DNA of 64,000 nucleotides from Armatimonadota bacterium (GCA_031432545.1 JAVKGX010000001.1:434001-498000), one strand, 5' to 3'. Counted from the stretch's first letter, positions 8,247 through 18,286 are shown. The notes: a model not told the origin generated them from the letters alone. Program-made: numbers and translations.

Positions 8247-9422
8247 ATGGCGATCTACCTCGACCACGGTGCCACCACGCCGACCGACCCCCGCGTCGTC
8301 GAGGCGATGCGTCCGTACTTCGGGGAGGCTTTCGGCAATGCCAGCAGCCTGCACGCGTTCGGGCAGGAAGCCCGCGCGGCGGTGGACCGCGCGCGGGCGC
8401 TGCTGGCGCGGGCACTGGGCGCTCGCCCGGCCGATGTCGTCTTCACGAGCGGGGCCACCGAGGCCGACAACTGGGCGGTGATCGGCTGCGCCCTGGCGAA
8501 CGAGGACCGCGGCCGGCACATCGTCGTCTCCGCGATCGAGCACCACGCGGTCCTGGAGCCGGCGCGCTGGCTGGGCGAGCGCGGCTGGGAGATCACGGTC
8601 CTGCCGGTGGACCGCCATGGGCGCGTCGATCCCGACGAGGTGCGGCGGGCGGTGCGGGACGACACCGTCTTGGTGTCGGTGATGCACAGCAACAACGAGA
8701 TCGGCACCTTGCAGCCGGTGGCGGAGATCGCGCGGGTCGCCAAGGAGCGCGGGGCGCTGGTCCACACCGATGCCACCCAGTCGTTCGGCGCGATCCCGAT
8801 CGACGTCGACGACTTGGGGGTGGACCTGCTGTCGGCGTCCGCGCACAAGCGGTACGGCCCCAAGGGCGTGGGGCTGCTGTACGTCCGCAAGGGCACCCGC
8901 ATCGCGCCCCTGCTGCGCGGGGGGTCGCAAGAGCGCGGGCGGCGGGCCGGGACGCAGAACGTGCCCGACATCGTCGGGTTCGCGCGCGCGATCGAGATCG
9001 CGCTGGACGAGCGCGGGGTCGAGCAGGCGCGGATCGCGGCGCTGCGCGATCGCCTGGTGGCCGGGCTAAGCGAGATCGAGGCGATGACGTACAATGGGCA
9101 TCCGACCGAGCGCCTGCCCAACAACGCCAACGTCTCGTTTTTGGGCACCGAAAGCGAGTCGGTGCTGATGGCGTTGGACATGCGCGGCATCGCCGCCAGC
9201 AGCGGGTCTGCCTGCACGTCCGGCAGCCTGGAACCCTCCCACGTGCTGACGGCGATCGGGCTGGCGCCGGAGGTCGCCGTGGGGACCGTGCGGTTCACGC
9301 TGGGCCGCTGGACGACCGCAGAGGAGGTCGACGAGACGGTCCGGGCGATGCGGGAGATCGTGCCCCAGCTGCGCGCCGCCTCCCCGCTGTGGCGTGCCCG
9401 CCGGCCGACGCTGACATCATGA
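8247..9422 (+). CDS. Cysteine desulfurase (NifS/IscS family)
   Basis: A 391-residue class V aminotransferase-fold enzyme that takes sulfur from cysteine as a persulfide for Fe-S cluster or thio-cofactor assembly. The PLP lysine is in SASAHKRYGPKG (Lys201) and the active cysteine is in GSACTSG (Cys323). The AIEHHAV histidine that stacks on PLP and the HSNNEIG segment are present. No iscU or other scaffold gene is adjacent, but the gene lies directly before the Fe-S-rich complex I operon. A TATAAT box sits 8 nt upstream of the ATG. Confidence 0.92.
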   Translation: MAIYLDHGATTPTDPRVVEAMRPYFGEAFGNASSLHAFGQEARAAVDRARALLARALGARPADVVFTSGATEADNWAVIGCALANEDRGRHIVVSAIEHHAVLEPARWLGERGWEITVLPVDRHGRVDPDEVRRAVRDDTVLVSVMHSNNEIGTLQPVAEIARVAKERGALVHTDATQSFGAIPIDVDDLGVDLLSASAHKRYGPKGVGLLYVRKGTRIAPLLRGGSQERGRRAGTQNVPDIVGFARAIEIALDERGVEQARIAALRDRLVAGLSEIEAMTYNGHPTERLPNNANVSFLGTESESVLMALDMRGIAASSGSACTSGSLEPSHVLTAIGLAPEVAVGTVRFTLGRWTTAEEVDETVRAMREIVPQLRAASPLWRARRPTLTS

Positions 9423-9622
9423 TGCGCATCCCGTGGCAACCGGCGGGCCGTCACCGGTCGGTGTTCAGGGACCTGCTGGTGCGGACCGGCGTGCTCGGCG
9501 AGGACGTGATGGACGCACACCTCGCTGCGTTGGCCATCGAGCACGGGGCAGTGCTGCACACCACCGACGGCGACTTCGCCCGGTTCCCCGGACTGCGCTG
9601 GGCCAACTCCCTCGCCCGTTGA
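9419..9622 (+). pseudogene. Remnant of a VapC-type PIN-domain toxin (C-terminal part only)
   Basis: A 67-codon open frame whose last ~50 residues match the C-terminal third of VapC PIN ribonucleases ([13 protein letters not shown], then [14 protein letters not shown]). The N-terminal half with the first acidic catalytic residues is missing, and no VapB antitoxin is present. Its ATG overlaps the cysteine desulfurase stop (ATGA), so it may still be translated, but it cannot be a complete PIN nuclease. Most likely a decayed toxin-antitoxin fragment left between nifS and nuoA. Confidence 0.7.
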
Positions 9623-9765
9623 TTTCCGTCCCATCGGTTGCGATGATGCAAGTAGCCGGGCTCAGGGCGGGTGCGGCACGAGCGGCCCGCGTGCGCCCGG
9701 CGTTCGTGTGGTCGGCGCGCACCGGACAATTGCCGGTCGCGCCGAGACCGGGCCCGGGGAGGGCG

Positions 9766-10119
9766 ATGACCGACTACGTTCCTGTTCTGGTCCACCTGGC
9801 CGTGTCGATCGCGGTGGCGGTGGCGCTGCTCGGACTGCACGTGCTCGTCGGCGGCCGCCGGCCCACGCCGGAGAAGATGATGCCCTACGAATCCGGCGTG
9901 TGGCCGATCGGATCGGCCCGCGAGCGCGTCCCGATCCGCTACTACCTGATCGCGATGCTGTTCATCCTGTTCGACGTCGAGGCGGTCTTCCTATACCCGT
10001 GGGCGGTCGTCCTGCGGGAAGTGGGACCGACCGCGCTGTGGGCCGGACTGGTCTTCATCGCCCTGCTGGGCCTCGGCTATGTCTACGAGTGGGCGCGCGG
10101 AGGGCTGGAATGGCGGTGA
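9766..10119 (+). CDS. nuoA: NADH-quinone oxidoreductase subunit A
   Basis: A 117-residue, three-helix membrane subunit of complex I near the quinone site. The conserved loop with [12 protein letters not shown] carries the family's Y-E-x-G pattern, and [13 protein letters not shown] is the signature of helix 2. The start follows a GGGGAGGG site. First gene of a 14-gene operon in canonical order. The 143 bp upstream show no clear promoter, so transcription may begin at nifS or from an unusual promoter. Confidence 0.95.
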   Translation: MTDYVPVLVHLAVSIAVAVALLGLHVLVGGRRPTPEKMMPYESGVWPIGSARERVPIRYYLIAMLFILFDVEAVFLYPWAVVLREVGPTALWAGLVFIALLGLGYVYEWARGGLEWR

Positions 10120-10592
10120 TCGCTCCCGAAGACGAGGGCCTCAAGCGCAACGTCCTGACCACGACGGTCGACCGGATGCTGGCGTGGGCGCGCAGTTCGT
10201 CGGTGTGGCCGGTGCAGTTCGGGCTGGCCTGTTGCGCGATCGAGATGATCGCGACCACGACGTCGAAGTTCGACATCGCGCGGTTCGGGATGGAAGCGTT
10301 CCGTGCCTCGCCGCGCCAGTCCGATTTGATGATCGTCGCCGGCCGTGTCAGCCAGAAGATGGCGCCGGTGCTGCGGCACATCTACGAGCAGATGCTGGAA
10401 CCGAAGTGGGTGCTGTCGATGGGGGACTGCGCGTCCTGCGGGGGCGTGTACAACAACTACGCCCTCGTGCAGGGCGTGGACAAGATCGTCCCCGTGGACG
10501 TCTACGTCGCCGGCTGCCCCCCGCGGCCGGAGGCGCTGCTGTACGGGCTGATGAAGCTGCAGGAGAAGATCCGACAGCGGGCGCGGCGATGA
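10110..10592 (+). CDS. nuoB: NADH-quinone oxidoreductase subunit B
   Basis: A 160-residue peripheral-arm subunit that binds cluster N2, the last Fe-S centre before quinone. The four ligand cysteines are visible: the adjacent pair in ACCAIEM, one in GDCASCGG, and one in AGCPPRPE. The start overlaps the end of nuoA by 10 nt. Confidence 0.97.
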   Translation: MAVIAPEDEGLKRNVLTTTVDRMLAWARSSSVWPVQFGLACCAIEMIATTTSKFDIARFGMEAFRASPRQSDLMIVAGRVSQKMAPVLRHIYEQMLEPKWVLSMGDCASCGGVYNNYALVQGVDKIVPVDVYVAGCPPRPEALLYGLMKLQEKIRQRARR

Positions 10593-11110
10593 CCCCGGTG
10601 CAGGAGTTCCTGGCCGAGCGCTTCGGGGAGGCCGCCATGGTGGTGCACGCGTTCCGCGGGGATGCCACGGTGACGGTCGCGCGGGAGCGGATCCTGGACG
10701 CGCTGCGGGCCGTGAAGGCGCGCCCGTGGGCGTTCGAGATGCTGCTCGACCTCACGGCGTGGGACCGCCACCCGGTTGAGCCTCGGTTCGAGATCGTCTA
10801 CCACCTGCTCAGCCTGGAGCGCACGCAGCGTCTGCGGATCAAGACACCGGTGGCCGGCGACGACCCGGTCCTGCCCAGCGCGGTCGAGGTGTTCGCGGGC
10901 GCCGAGTGGTTCGAACGGGAGGTGTGGGACCTGTTCGGGATCCGGTTCGAGGGCCACCCCGACCTGCGGCGCATCTTGATGCCCGACGACTGGGAGGGCC
11001 ACCCGCTGCGGCGGGATTACCCCCTGACGGAGGAGCCCGTAGAGTTCAGGGGGCACGTCCCCAAGGTGCCGAGCGAGATCGTCCCGCACGTCCCGCCCAG
11101 GCGCCGGTAG
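10589..11110 (+). CDS. nuoC: NADH-quinone oxidoreductase subunit C
   Basis: A 173-residue subunit of the 30-kDa type. The signature [20 protein letters not shown] is present and is followed by [17 protein letters not shown]. It is a separate protein, not fused to NuoD as in E. coli. Its ATG overlaps the nuoB stop by 4 nt. The 116-bp gap to nuoD is GC-rich, can form a CGCCGG/CCGGCG stem and contains no gene. Confidence 0.95.
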   Translation: MTPVQEFLAERFGEAAMVVHAFRGDATVTVARERILDALRAVKARPWAFEMLLDLTAWDRHPVEPRFEIVYHLLSLERTQRLRIKTPVAGDDPVLPSAVEVFAGAEWFEREVWDLFGIRFEGHPDLRRILMPDDWEGHPLRRDYPLTEEPVEFRGHVPKVPSEIVPHVPPRRR

Positions 11111-11226
11111 GGCGAACGATCCCGCTGGCCGCAAGCGGACGACCGGAGGCAGCGGACGCCCGAGGTGGACATCCGATACGCGAAAGGCGGTCGCCGGCGG
11201 CCCGGAGACCGGCGGCGCACAGGTCG

Positions 11227-12399
11227 ATGCTCACGCGTCAGACGTTGACGATCAACATGGGCCCCCAGCACCCCAGCACACACGGCGTGCTGCGTCTGGT
11301 GCTGGAGCTGGAGGGCGAGACCATCGTCTCCTGCCGTCCGGTGATCGGATACCTACACACCGGCATCGAGAAGGAGATGGAATTCCGGTCCTACCACCAG
11401 AACATCACACTCGTCGACCGGATCGAGTACCTTTCCAGCTACCACGAGGAGATGGCGTACTGTCTGGCGGTCGAGAAGCTGCTGGGGATCGAGGTCCCCA
11501 AGCGGGCCCAGGTCATCCGCCTCATCATGTGCGAGCTCAACCGCATCGCCAGCCACCTCGTCTGGCTCGGGACGACGGGCATCGACCTCAACGTGAGCAG
11601 CCTTTTGATGTACTGCTTCCGGGACCGCGAGCAGTTCATGGAGATCTCGGAGATGGTGTCCGGCCAGCGGATGATGCCTGGGTACTTCCGGATCGGTGGC
11701 GTGCAGTGGGACCTGCCGGAGGGGTTCTTCCCGAAGGTCCGGAGCTTTTTGGAGGAGCTGCCCCGCCACCTGGACGAGTACGAGGCGATGCTGACCGACA
11801 ACCTGATCTGGCGGGAACGCCACGAGGGCGTGGCGGTGCTGCGCCCCGCGGACGCGCTCGCCTACGGCGTCACCGGTCCGGTCCTGCGGGGGTCGGGGAT
11901 CGCCTACGACGTGCGCAAGGCCTTCCCGTACTCCTCCTACGACGACTACGAGTTCGATGTCCCGGTCGGCCGCAACGGCGACGCCTACGACCGCTATCTC
12001 GTCCGCATGGAAGAGATGCGGCAGTCGCGGCGGATCGTGCTCCAGGCGCTGGACCGGCTGCCCGACGGCCCGGTGATCGCCGACGACCGCAAGGTCGCCC
12101 TCCCGCCGCGCGCCGAGCTGGTGCGGTCGATGGAGGCGGTGATCCACCAGTTCAAGCTCGTCAGCGAGGGGATCCACCCGCCGCCCGGCGAGGCGTACGC
12201 CGCCGTCGAGTCCCCACGCGGGGAGAAAGGCTACTACATCGTCTCCGACGGTTCCAACCGCCCCGTGCGCGTGCGGGTGCGGGCGCCTTCGTTCTCCAAC
12301 CTGCAGGCACTGCCCACGATGGTCCGAGGGGGGATGCTCGCCGACGTCGTCGTCGCGATCGCGTCCATCGACATCGTGCTGGGCGACGTCGACCGGTGA
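11227..12399 (+). CDS. nuoD: NADH-quinone oxidoreductase subunit D
   Basis: A 390-residue 49-kDa-type subunit forming the quinone pocket with NuoB. Typical blocks are NMGPQHPSTHG (residues 10-20), GYLHTGIEK, an HLVWLGT stretch, and the C-terminal GDVDR ending that replaces the hydrogenase Ni ligand site. ATG 11227 gives the usual family N-terminus; the open frame upstream is out of character. Confidence 0.96.
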   Translation: MLTRQTLTINMGPQHPSTHGVLRLVLELEGETIVSCRPVIGYLHTGIEKEMEFRSYHQNITLVDRIEYLSSYHEEMAYCLAVEKLLGIEVPKRAQVIRLIMCELNRIASHLVWLGTTGIDLNVSSLLMYCFRDREQFMEISEMVSGQRMMPGYFRIGGVQWDLPEGFFPKVRSFLEELPRHLDEYEAMLTDNLIWRERHEGVAVLRPADALAYGVTGPVLRGSGIAYDVRKAFPYSSYDDYEFDVPVGRNGDAYDRYLVRMEEMRQSRRIVLQALDRLPDGPVIADDRKVALPPRAELVRSMEAVIHQFKLVSEGIHPPPGEAYAAVESPRGEKGYYIVSDGSNRPVRVRVRAPSFSNLQALPTMVRGGMLADVVVAIASIDIVLGDVDR

Positions 12400-12896
12400 T
12401 GGCGATGCTGTCCGCGCAGGCGCGCGCCGACATCGAAGCGCTGAAAACCCGCTACCCGATTGCGCGCTCGGCGCTGGTGCCCGCACTGCTGCGGGCGCAG
12501 GACGAACTCGGCTGGCTGCCGCCGGAGGCGATGGCCGAGGTCGCGGCCCTGCTGGGGCTGAGCGTCGAGACGGTGGCCGAGGTGGCGTCCTTCTACTCGC
12601 TGATCTTCACCGAGCCGGTGGGCCGGCACGTCATCCAGCTGTGCACCAACGTCTCATGCATGCTGGCGGGGTCGGACGCCATCCGCGCACACCTCGAGGG
12701 CCGTCTGGGGATCCGCTCCGGGCAGACCACCGCGGACGGACGGTTCACCCTGCGGATCGCAGAGTGCCTGGCCGCCTGCGAGGAGGCGCCCTGCATGATC
12801 GTCGACCGCGAGCGCTATGCGCGGCTGACGCCGCAGCGGGTCGACGAGATCCTGAACGCAATCGACGGACAGCCGGCGCACGCCGCCGACCGCTGA
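12399..12896 (+). CDS. nuoE: NADH-quinone oxidoreductase subunit E
   Basis: A 165-residue thioredoxin-like 24-kDa subunit with a [2Fe-2S] cluster (N1a). Ligands are visible in CTNVSCML and CLAACEEAP. It belongs to the NADH-oxidising module with NuoF and NuoG. Its ATG overlaps the nuoD TGA (TGATG). Confidence 0.95.
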   Translation: MAMLSAQARADIEALKTRYPIARSALVPALLRAQDELGWLPPEAMAEVAALLGLSVETVAEVASFYSLIFTEPVGRHVIQLCTNVSCMLAGSDAIRAHLEGRLGIRSGQTTADGRFTLRIAECLAACEEAPCMIVDRERYARLTPQRVDEILNAIDGQPAHAADR

Positions 12897-12903
12897 CCAC
12901 GCC

Positions 12904-14193
12904 ATGTCCGAGCGCGTCCTCCTCCGCCACGTCGATGTCGCCGATCAGGACGACATCGCGACCTACATGCGCAACGGCGGCTACGAGGCGCTGCGGCGCG
13001 CGCTGCGGGAGCACACGCCCGAACAGATCGTCCAGATGGTGGAGCGGTCGCAGCTGCGCGGCCGCGGCGGCGCGGGCTTCCCGACCGGTCGCAAGTGGCG
13101 GTTCGTACCGGCGGAGGCCCCCGTGAAGTACCTGGTCGTCAACGCCGACGAGGGAGAGCCCGGGACCTTCAAAGACCGGACCCTCATCGAAGGCGACCCG
13201 CACCTTCTCATAGAGGGCATGATCCTCACCTGCTACGCGGTGGGCATCCGGCAGGCGTTCATCTACCTGCGGCGCGAGTTCTACCTGGGCGCCCGCAAGC
13301 TGGAGCGGGCGATCGCGCAGGCGTACGAGAGGGGTTTTTTGGGCCAGGACATCCTGGGGTCGGGCTTCGCCTGCGACATCGTGCTGCACCGCGGGGCCGG
13401 CGCCTACATCGCTGGGGAGGAGACCGCCCTGCTCGAGTCGCTTGAAGGGCAGCGGGCGATGCCGCGCCTGAAGCCTCCCTACTTTCCCGCGGTGATGGGC
13501 CTGTACAACAAGCCGACCGTCCTCAACAACGTCGAGACGCTGTGTTGCGTGCCGTGGATCGTCCGGGAGGGTCCGGACTGGTGGCTGCAGCAGGGGCCCC
13601 CACAGCTGTACTCCGTCAGCGGCCACGTGAACCGGCCGGGTGTCGTCGAGGCGCCCTTGGGGATCACGCTGCGGGAGCTGATCGAACGCGCCGGTGGGAT
13701 GCGGGACGGCCGCCGCTTCAAGGCTTGCTATCCGGGTGGCTCGTCCAGCAAGCCGCTCGTGGCCGAGCACCTGGACGTGCGCCTCGACCACGAGTCGCTG
13801 GCCAAGGTCGGCTCGATGCTGGGGTCGGCGGCGGTGATCGTGATGGACGAGACGACCGACATGGTGCGCGTGATCGCGCGCGTCTGCGAGTTCTACCGGG
13901 AGGAGTCGTGCGGAAAGTGCACGCCCTGCCGCGAGGGAACGGTGTGGGTGACACAAATCCTCGACCGGATCCTGCACGGGCGGGGCCGCATGGAAGACCT
14001 GGACCTGCTGCGCAGTCTGTCGAAGCACATGACCGGTACGTGTCTGTGCCCACTGGGCGAGAGCGTGCCGCCCAGCCTCAACGCCGGTCTGGAGTACTTT
14101 CGCGAGGAGTTCGAGGCGTACATCCGCAGGGCGCGGGAGCCCGTCGAGATGCCCGTGCGGATCGTGGAGAGCGTCCCCGCGCCGGGTGGATGA
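12904..14193 (+). CDS. nuoF: NADH-quinone oxidoreductase subunit F (NADH/FMN-binding)
   Basis: A 429-residue 51-kDa subunit that oxidises NADH. The NADH-binding glycine-rich loop GRGGAGFPTG, the FMN-contact segment NADEGEPGTFKDR, and the N3 [4Fe-4S] ligands ESCGKCTPCREG plus the later CLCPLG cysteine are all present. It supports an NADH-fed complex I, as opposed to the F420H2 or ferredoxin versions that lack NuoEFG. Confidence 0.97.
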   Translation: MSERVLLRHVDVADQDDIATYMRNGGYEALRRALREHTPEQIVQMVERSQLRGRGGAGFPTGRKWRFVPAEAPVKYLVVNADEGEPGTFKDRTLIEGDPHLLIEGMILTCYAVGIRQAFIYLRREFYLGARKLERAIAQAYERGFLGQDILGSGFACDIVLHRGAGAYIAGEETALLESLEGQRAMPRLKPPYFPAVMGLYNKPTVLNNVETLCCVPWIVREGPDWWLQQGPPQLYSVSGHVNRPGVVEAPLGITLRELIERAGGMRDGRRFKACYPGGSSSKPLVAEHLDVRLDHESLAKVGSMLGSAAVIVMDETTDMVRVIARVCEFYREESCGKCTPCREGTVWVTQILDRILHGRGRMEDLDLLRSLSKHMTGTCLCPLGESVPPSLNAGLEYFREEFEAYIRRAREPVEMPVRIVESVPAPGG

Positions 14194-14277
14194 ACGACGT
14201 GCTGCGCGGTCGGCGGTCGCAGAGCGCTGAGGCGTTGCGCGCGTCGGCGGGCTCGATCCCGCGGGAGCCATCCTGAT

Positions 14278-16788
14278 ATGAGCGAGAGACCATCCACGGT
14301 CACACTGACGATCGACGGGCAGAAGGTGACGGTGCCCAAGGGGACCACCGTCTACCACGCCGCCGAGCGGCTGGGGATCGAGATCCCGATCTTCTGCTAC
14401 CACGACCGGATGCCGCCATTGGGCGCGTGCCGGATGTGCTTCGTCCGGGTGGACGGCATGGCGCGCCTGCAGACCGCATGTACGCTGGAGGCCCAGGACG
14501 GCATGGTCGTGCACACCGAGTCGCCCGACGTCGTCGAAGCGCGGCAGGCGATCCTGGAGTTTTTGCTCATCAATCACCCCCTCGACTGCCCGATCTGCGA
14601 CAAGGGCGGAGAGTGCCCCCTGCAGGACAACACCTTCAAGTACGGTCCCGGCATCTCGCGCTTCGTCGAACCCAAACGGCACTTTCCCAAGTCCGTCCCC
14701 CTCAGCCCGGTGCTGACGCTGGACCGCGAGCGCTGCATCATGTGCTGGCGCTGCACGCGGTTCGGGGAGATCATCGCCGGAGACCATGCCCTCAAGGGAC
14801 ATGAGCGGGGATACCTGACGCACATCGACGTGCCACCCATCACGATGGAACGTCCCAGCAAGTTCATCGGCAACACGATTGCGATCTGCCCGGTCGGCGC
14901 GCTGACCAGCGGCGTGTACCGCTTCCGCTCCCGGCCCTGGAACAACCGCGCGGTGCCCAGCGTCTGCAACCACTGCGGGGTGGGCTGCGCGATGACGCTG
15001 GACGTCCGCGGTGGCGAGGTCGTCCGCACGCGCGCCCGCGAGAATACGGCGATCAACGACGTCTGGATGTGCGACGTCGGTTTCTTCGGCTACGACTACA
15101 TCAACCGCCCCGACCGCCTGCGCAGCCCCTACGTCCGGGACGGCGCCGGGTTGCGCGAGGCGACGTGGGCCGAAGCGCTCGACGTGGTGGCCTCGCACCT
15201 GCGCGGCGCCGCGCCCCAGACGATCGGGGCGGTCGGCGGAGAGCGGCTGACACTGGAGGAGTCGTATCTGCTGAGCCGCCTGTTCCGCAGCCTGGGCAGC
15301 AACAACCTCGACTCCCGCTGCGATACCCTGTACGCACCGCCGACCCGGGACTGGGCCTGGGGCATGGAGGGCGCGATCGACCGGATCGACCGCGCCTCAG
15401 TGATCGTGCTGGTGGGATGCGACCTCAGCGAGGAGTACCCGGTGGTGTGGCTGCGTGCCAAACGCGCCGCAGACCGGGGCGGGCGCATCGTCGCGCTCGC
15501 CCCGAAGCGGCTGGAGATCTCCCCCTACTGTTCTCCGGCGATCCTTCACAACTACGGATGGGAGGACCGGCTGGTGTGGGCACTGGTCAGGCTGTGCGCC
15601 GAACGCAAGGGCGAGGCTGCCACGCATGCGCTGGACGCAGTCGACGTCGACGCGACGGCCGCGGGCTCGGGCGTGCCCCGCCCGGTCCTGGAGTCGGTCG
15701 CAGCCGCCCTGGCGGCGGGCGGGGAGGCCGTGTTCCTGGTCGGTCGGATGGCGCTGGAAGGCCCGGTCGCAACCGGAGTGCTGGAGGCGGTCAACACGCT
15801 GCGCGCCGTCAGCGGCGGGACCCTGTCGTTGATGCGCGGACGGGGCAGCGCGGCGGCGGCCGCCGTCGCCGGGATGGTCCCCGACTGTCTGCCCGGGTTG
15901 AGCGCCCTCGACGACCCCGACGCCCGCCGACGGGTGCAGGGGACGTGGGGGATCGCTGTGCCGGAGCGGCCCGGGTTGGGCACCCCGCAGATGCTGGATG
16001 CGGCTGCGCAAGGCGGGATCTCGGTTCTGTACCTCGCCGGGGCGGATTTGGCGCGCGACTTCCCCGACCGCGACCTGTGGCGGCGCGCCCGCCACCGCTT
16101 GGGCCTGCTCGTGGTGACCGACCTGTTCTGGACCGACACCGCGCAGCAGGCGGACGTCGTGCTGCCGGCGCTGACCTTCGCGGAGAAGGGCGGGACTGCG
16201 GGAAACATCGAGGCGCGGCCGCAGCGGATCCAGCAGGCGACGGTGGGGCCCTCGGGCGCGTGGGCCGACCTGACGATCATTCAGGCGCTGGCCGATCGCC
16301 TGGGGTTTCCCCTCGCCTACGCGACGGTCGGTGAGATCTGGGAGGAGATGCAGCAGGTGATCCCCGGGCTCGCCGAGGGCGAGCCGTATCCGCTGCCCCG
16401 CCGCCCGGCGCGGGTGGAGGCCCCCTCCGCCGCTCCCGGCGATCCCCTGCCTCCGGGAGAGGGGCTCGTTGTCGTGCCGTGGACGCCCCTGTTCCGCCGG
16501 GGGACGATGGCCTCGCGCTGCCGCGGCCTGCCGGACCTGGCCGGTGCGCCGCGAGCGACGCTACATCCGGACGACGCCGGGCGTGTGGGCGTCTTGAGCG
16601 GGGACGAGGTCGAGCTGGCGGTGGACGGGCAGGCCGCTCGCCTGACGGCGCACATCGCGCCCGACGTGCTCCCCGGCCACGTCCTGGTGCCGCTGGGGTT
16701 CGAGGAGGTGCCCGCAGCCGAGTGGCGTCTGGCCGGACGGGTCGTGCGCGCGTCGGTGCGGGTCCTGCAGCGAACGAGGCAGGCATGA
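14278..16788 (+). CDS. nuoG: NADH-quinone oxidoreductase subunit G
   Basis: An 836-residue 75-kDa subunit. N-terminal [2Fe-2S] ferredoxin domain (cysteines near residues 39-61), His-Cys cluster motif HPLDCPICDKGGECPLQ, then CIMCWRCTRFG and a later cysteine for [4Fe-4S] centres. CNHCGVGC (about residue 230) indicates the extra N7 cluster found in only some bacterial NuoG. The rest is a molybdopterin-oxidoreductase-like fold without obvious catalytic role. An 84-bp gap separates it from nuoF and its stop overlaps the nuoH start. Confidence 0.95.
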   Translation: MSERPSTVTLTIDGQKVTVPKGTTVYHAAERLGIEIPIFCYHDRMPPLGACRMCFVRVDGMARLQTACTLEAQDGMVVHTESPDVVEARQAILEFLLINHPLDCPICDKGGECPLQDNTFKYGPGISRFVEPKRHFPKSVPLSPVLTLDRERCIMCWRCTRFGEIIAGDHALKGHERGYLTHIDVPPITMERPSKFIGNTIAICPVGALTSGVYRFRSRPWNNRAVPSVCNHCGVGCAMTLDVRGGEVVRTRARENTAINDVWMCDVGFFGYDYINRPDRLRSPYVRDGAGLREATWAEALDVVASHLRGAAPQTIGAVGGERLTLEESYLLSRLFRSLGSNNLDSRCDTLYAPPTRDWAWGMEGAIDRIDRASVIVLVGCDLSEEYPVVWLRAKRAADRGGRIVALAPKRLEISPYCSPAILHNYGWEDRLVWALVRLCAERKGEAATHALDAVDVDATAAGSGVPRPVLESVAAALAAGGEAVFLVGRMALEGPVATGVLEAVNTLRAVSGGTLSLMRGRGSAAAAAVAGMVPDCLPGLSALDDPDARRRVQGTWGIAVPERPGLGTPQMLDAAAQGGISVLYLAGADLARDFPDRDLWRRARHRLGLLVVTDLFWTDTAQQADVVLPALTFAEKGGTAGNIEARPQRIQQATVGPSGAWADLTIIQALADRLGFPLAYATVGEIWEEMQQVIPGLAEGEPYPLPRRPARVEAPSAAPGDPLPPGEGLVVVPWTPLFRRGTMASRCRGLPDLAGAPRATLHPDDAGRVGVLSGDEVELAVDGQAARLTAHIAPDVLPGHVLVPLGFEEVPAAEWRLAGRVVRASVRVLQRTRQA

Positions 16789-17759
16789 TCGCCGTCGTCG
16801 TGGAGGCGGCGGTCAAGAGCGCCCTGCTGGCCTTCGTGTTGCTCACGGCCACCGCGTATACGGTGCTGCTGGAGCGCAAACTGCTGGGACGCTTCCAGGT
16901 GCGGTACGGTCCCAACCGCGTCGGCCCGGCTGGACTCCTCCAACCCCTGGCCGATGGCATCAAGCTGCTCACCAAGGAGAGCTTCGTCCCGCAGGGCGCA
17001 GACCGTTTGGTCTACCTGCTGTCGCCGGTCCTGATCACCGTCACCGCGCTGTTCGTGTACGCGGTGATTCCCTTCGGGCCGCCGTTTGAGGTGTTCGGCT
17101 ACCGGGTCACCCCCTACGTCGCCGACCCCAACGTCGGCATCCTGCTGGTGCTGGGGGCGTCTTCGGTCGGCGTCTACGGGCTGATCTTGGGCGGATGGTC
17201 GTCCAACAGCAAGTACTCCCTGCTGGGCGGTCTGCGCAGCAGCGCGCAGGTGATCTCCTACGAGCTGAGCCTGGCCCTGGCGGTGGTCGGCGTCGTGCTG
17301 GCGGCAGGCAGCCTGAGTCTGGTGCGGATCGTGGAAGCCCAGCAGGAGGGGTGGTTCGTCGTCCGCCAGCCGGTGGCGTTCGTGATCTTCTTCCTGTCGG
17401 CGCTGGCCGAGACGAACCGGGCACCGTTCGACCTCCCCGAGGCCGAGCAGGAGCTGATCGCCGGATACCAGACGGAGTACGGCGGCTTCAAATTCGGCAT
17501 GTTTTACATCGCCGAGTACCTGGCGATCATCACCCAGAGTGCTTTGGCCGCCACGCTGTTCTTCGGGGGCTGGATGGGCCCATGGTTGCCCGGCATCGTC
17601 TGGTTCGCGATCAAGGTCACGGTCTTCGTGATGGTCTTCATCTGGATCCGGGCCACCGTCCCGCGCGTACGTTATGATCAGTTGATGGGGCTGGGTTGGA
17701 AGATCCTCATCCCGGTCGCGCTGGGAAACGTGGTCGTGACGGCGTTGTTCGTGGTCTAG
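16785..17759 (+). CDS. nuoH: NADH-quinone oxidoreductase subunit H
   Basis: A 324-residue, multi-helix membrane subunit linking quinone chemistry to the proton pumps. Family signatures: [20 protein letters not shown] (residues 23-42), the [20 protein letters not shown] loop with its acidic residues, and [15 protein letters not shown] at the C-terminus. The ATG overlaps the nuoG stop by 4 nt. Confidence 0.97.
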   Translation: MIAVVVEAAVKSALLAFVLLTATAYTVLLERKLLGRFQVRYGPNRVGPAGLLQPLADGIKLLTKESFVPQGADRLVYLLSPVLITVTALFVYAVIPFGPPFEVFGYRVTPYVADPNVGILLVLGASSVGVYGLILGGWSSNSKYSLLGGLRSSAQVISYELSLALAVVGVVLAAGSLSLVRIVEAQQEGWFVVRQPVAFVIFFLSALAETNRAPFDLPEAEQELIAGYQTEYGGFKFGMFYIAEYLAIITQSALAATLFFGGWMGPWLPGIVWFAIKVTVFVMVFIWIRATVPRVRYDQLMGLGWKILIPVALGNVVVTALFVV

Positions 17760-17773
17760 CGGCGGAGCGGAGC

Positions 17774-18265
17774 ATGGCGAATCGGAACGGCTGGCAGCGC
17801 GCGCTCGTCGAGACGACCGCCATCCTCAAGGGGATGGCGGTCACCTTCCGCTACCTGTTCCGCCGCCCCGTGACGATCCAGTATCCGGAAGAGCGTCCCA
17901 CGGTCCCCCAGCGGTTCAAGGGCCGACACTGGCTGACGCTGTACCCCGACGGGGACGAGCGCTGTGTGGGCTGCGAGCTGTGCGTGATCGTCTGCCCGTC
18001 GCAAGCGATCTACGTCAAGGCGGCGGAGAACACGCCGCAGCGGCGCGTCAGCAAGGGCGAGCGGTACGCCGAGGAGTTCCAGATCAACATGCTGCGCTGC
18101 ATCTTCTGCGGGTTCTGTGAGGAGGCGTGCCCGACCGGCGCCATCGTGCTGGGGCACGAATTCGAACTCGCCGACTACAGCCGCGAGGCGCTCATCTACA
18201 CCAAGGAGATGCTGCAGGAGCCGTATCCCGGCGCCTCGGGCCGGGATCCCGCGCGAGAGGTGTAG
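17774..18265 (+). CDS. nuoI: NADH-quinone oxidoreductase subunit I (2x[4Fe-4S])
   Basis: A 163-residue TYKY-type subunit. Two CxxCxxCxxxCP ferredoxin motifs, [12 protein letters not shown] and [12 protein letters not shown], bind clusters N6a and N6b. An N-terminal amphipathic stretch ([13 protein letters not shown]) docks it on the membrane arm. ATG 17774 follows GGAG and fits the usual family length. Confidence 0.96.
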   Translation: MANRNGWQRALVETTAILKGMAVTFRYLFRRPVTIQYPEERPTVPQRFKGRHWLTLYPDGDERCVGCELCVIVCPSQAIYVKAAENTPQRRVSKGERYAEEFQINMLRCIFCGFCEEACPTGAIVLGHEFELADYSREALIYTKEMLQEPYPGASGRDPAREV

Positions 18266-18267
18266 CG

Positions 18268-18286
18268 GGGAGGCGCGTCGCCTCCC
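18268..18286 (+). repeat. Hairpin between nuoI and nuoJ
   Basis: A perfect 8-bp stem, GGGAGGCG (18268-18275) with CGCCTCCC (18279-18286), and a 3-nt loop, 3 bp after the nuoI stop. With no U-tract it is more likely an mRNA-processing or stability element, or weak attenuator, than a full terminator. Confidence 0.45.

Noticed and set aside
9419-9622. Functional VapBC toxin-antitoxin system
   Set aside because: The catalytic N-terminal half of the PIN domain and any antitoxin are absent.
12745-15198. 817-codon leftward open frame
   Set aside because: It runs opposite nuoF and nuoG, both fully supported by motifs; GC-rich codon structure creates the long antisense frame.
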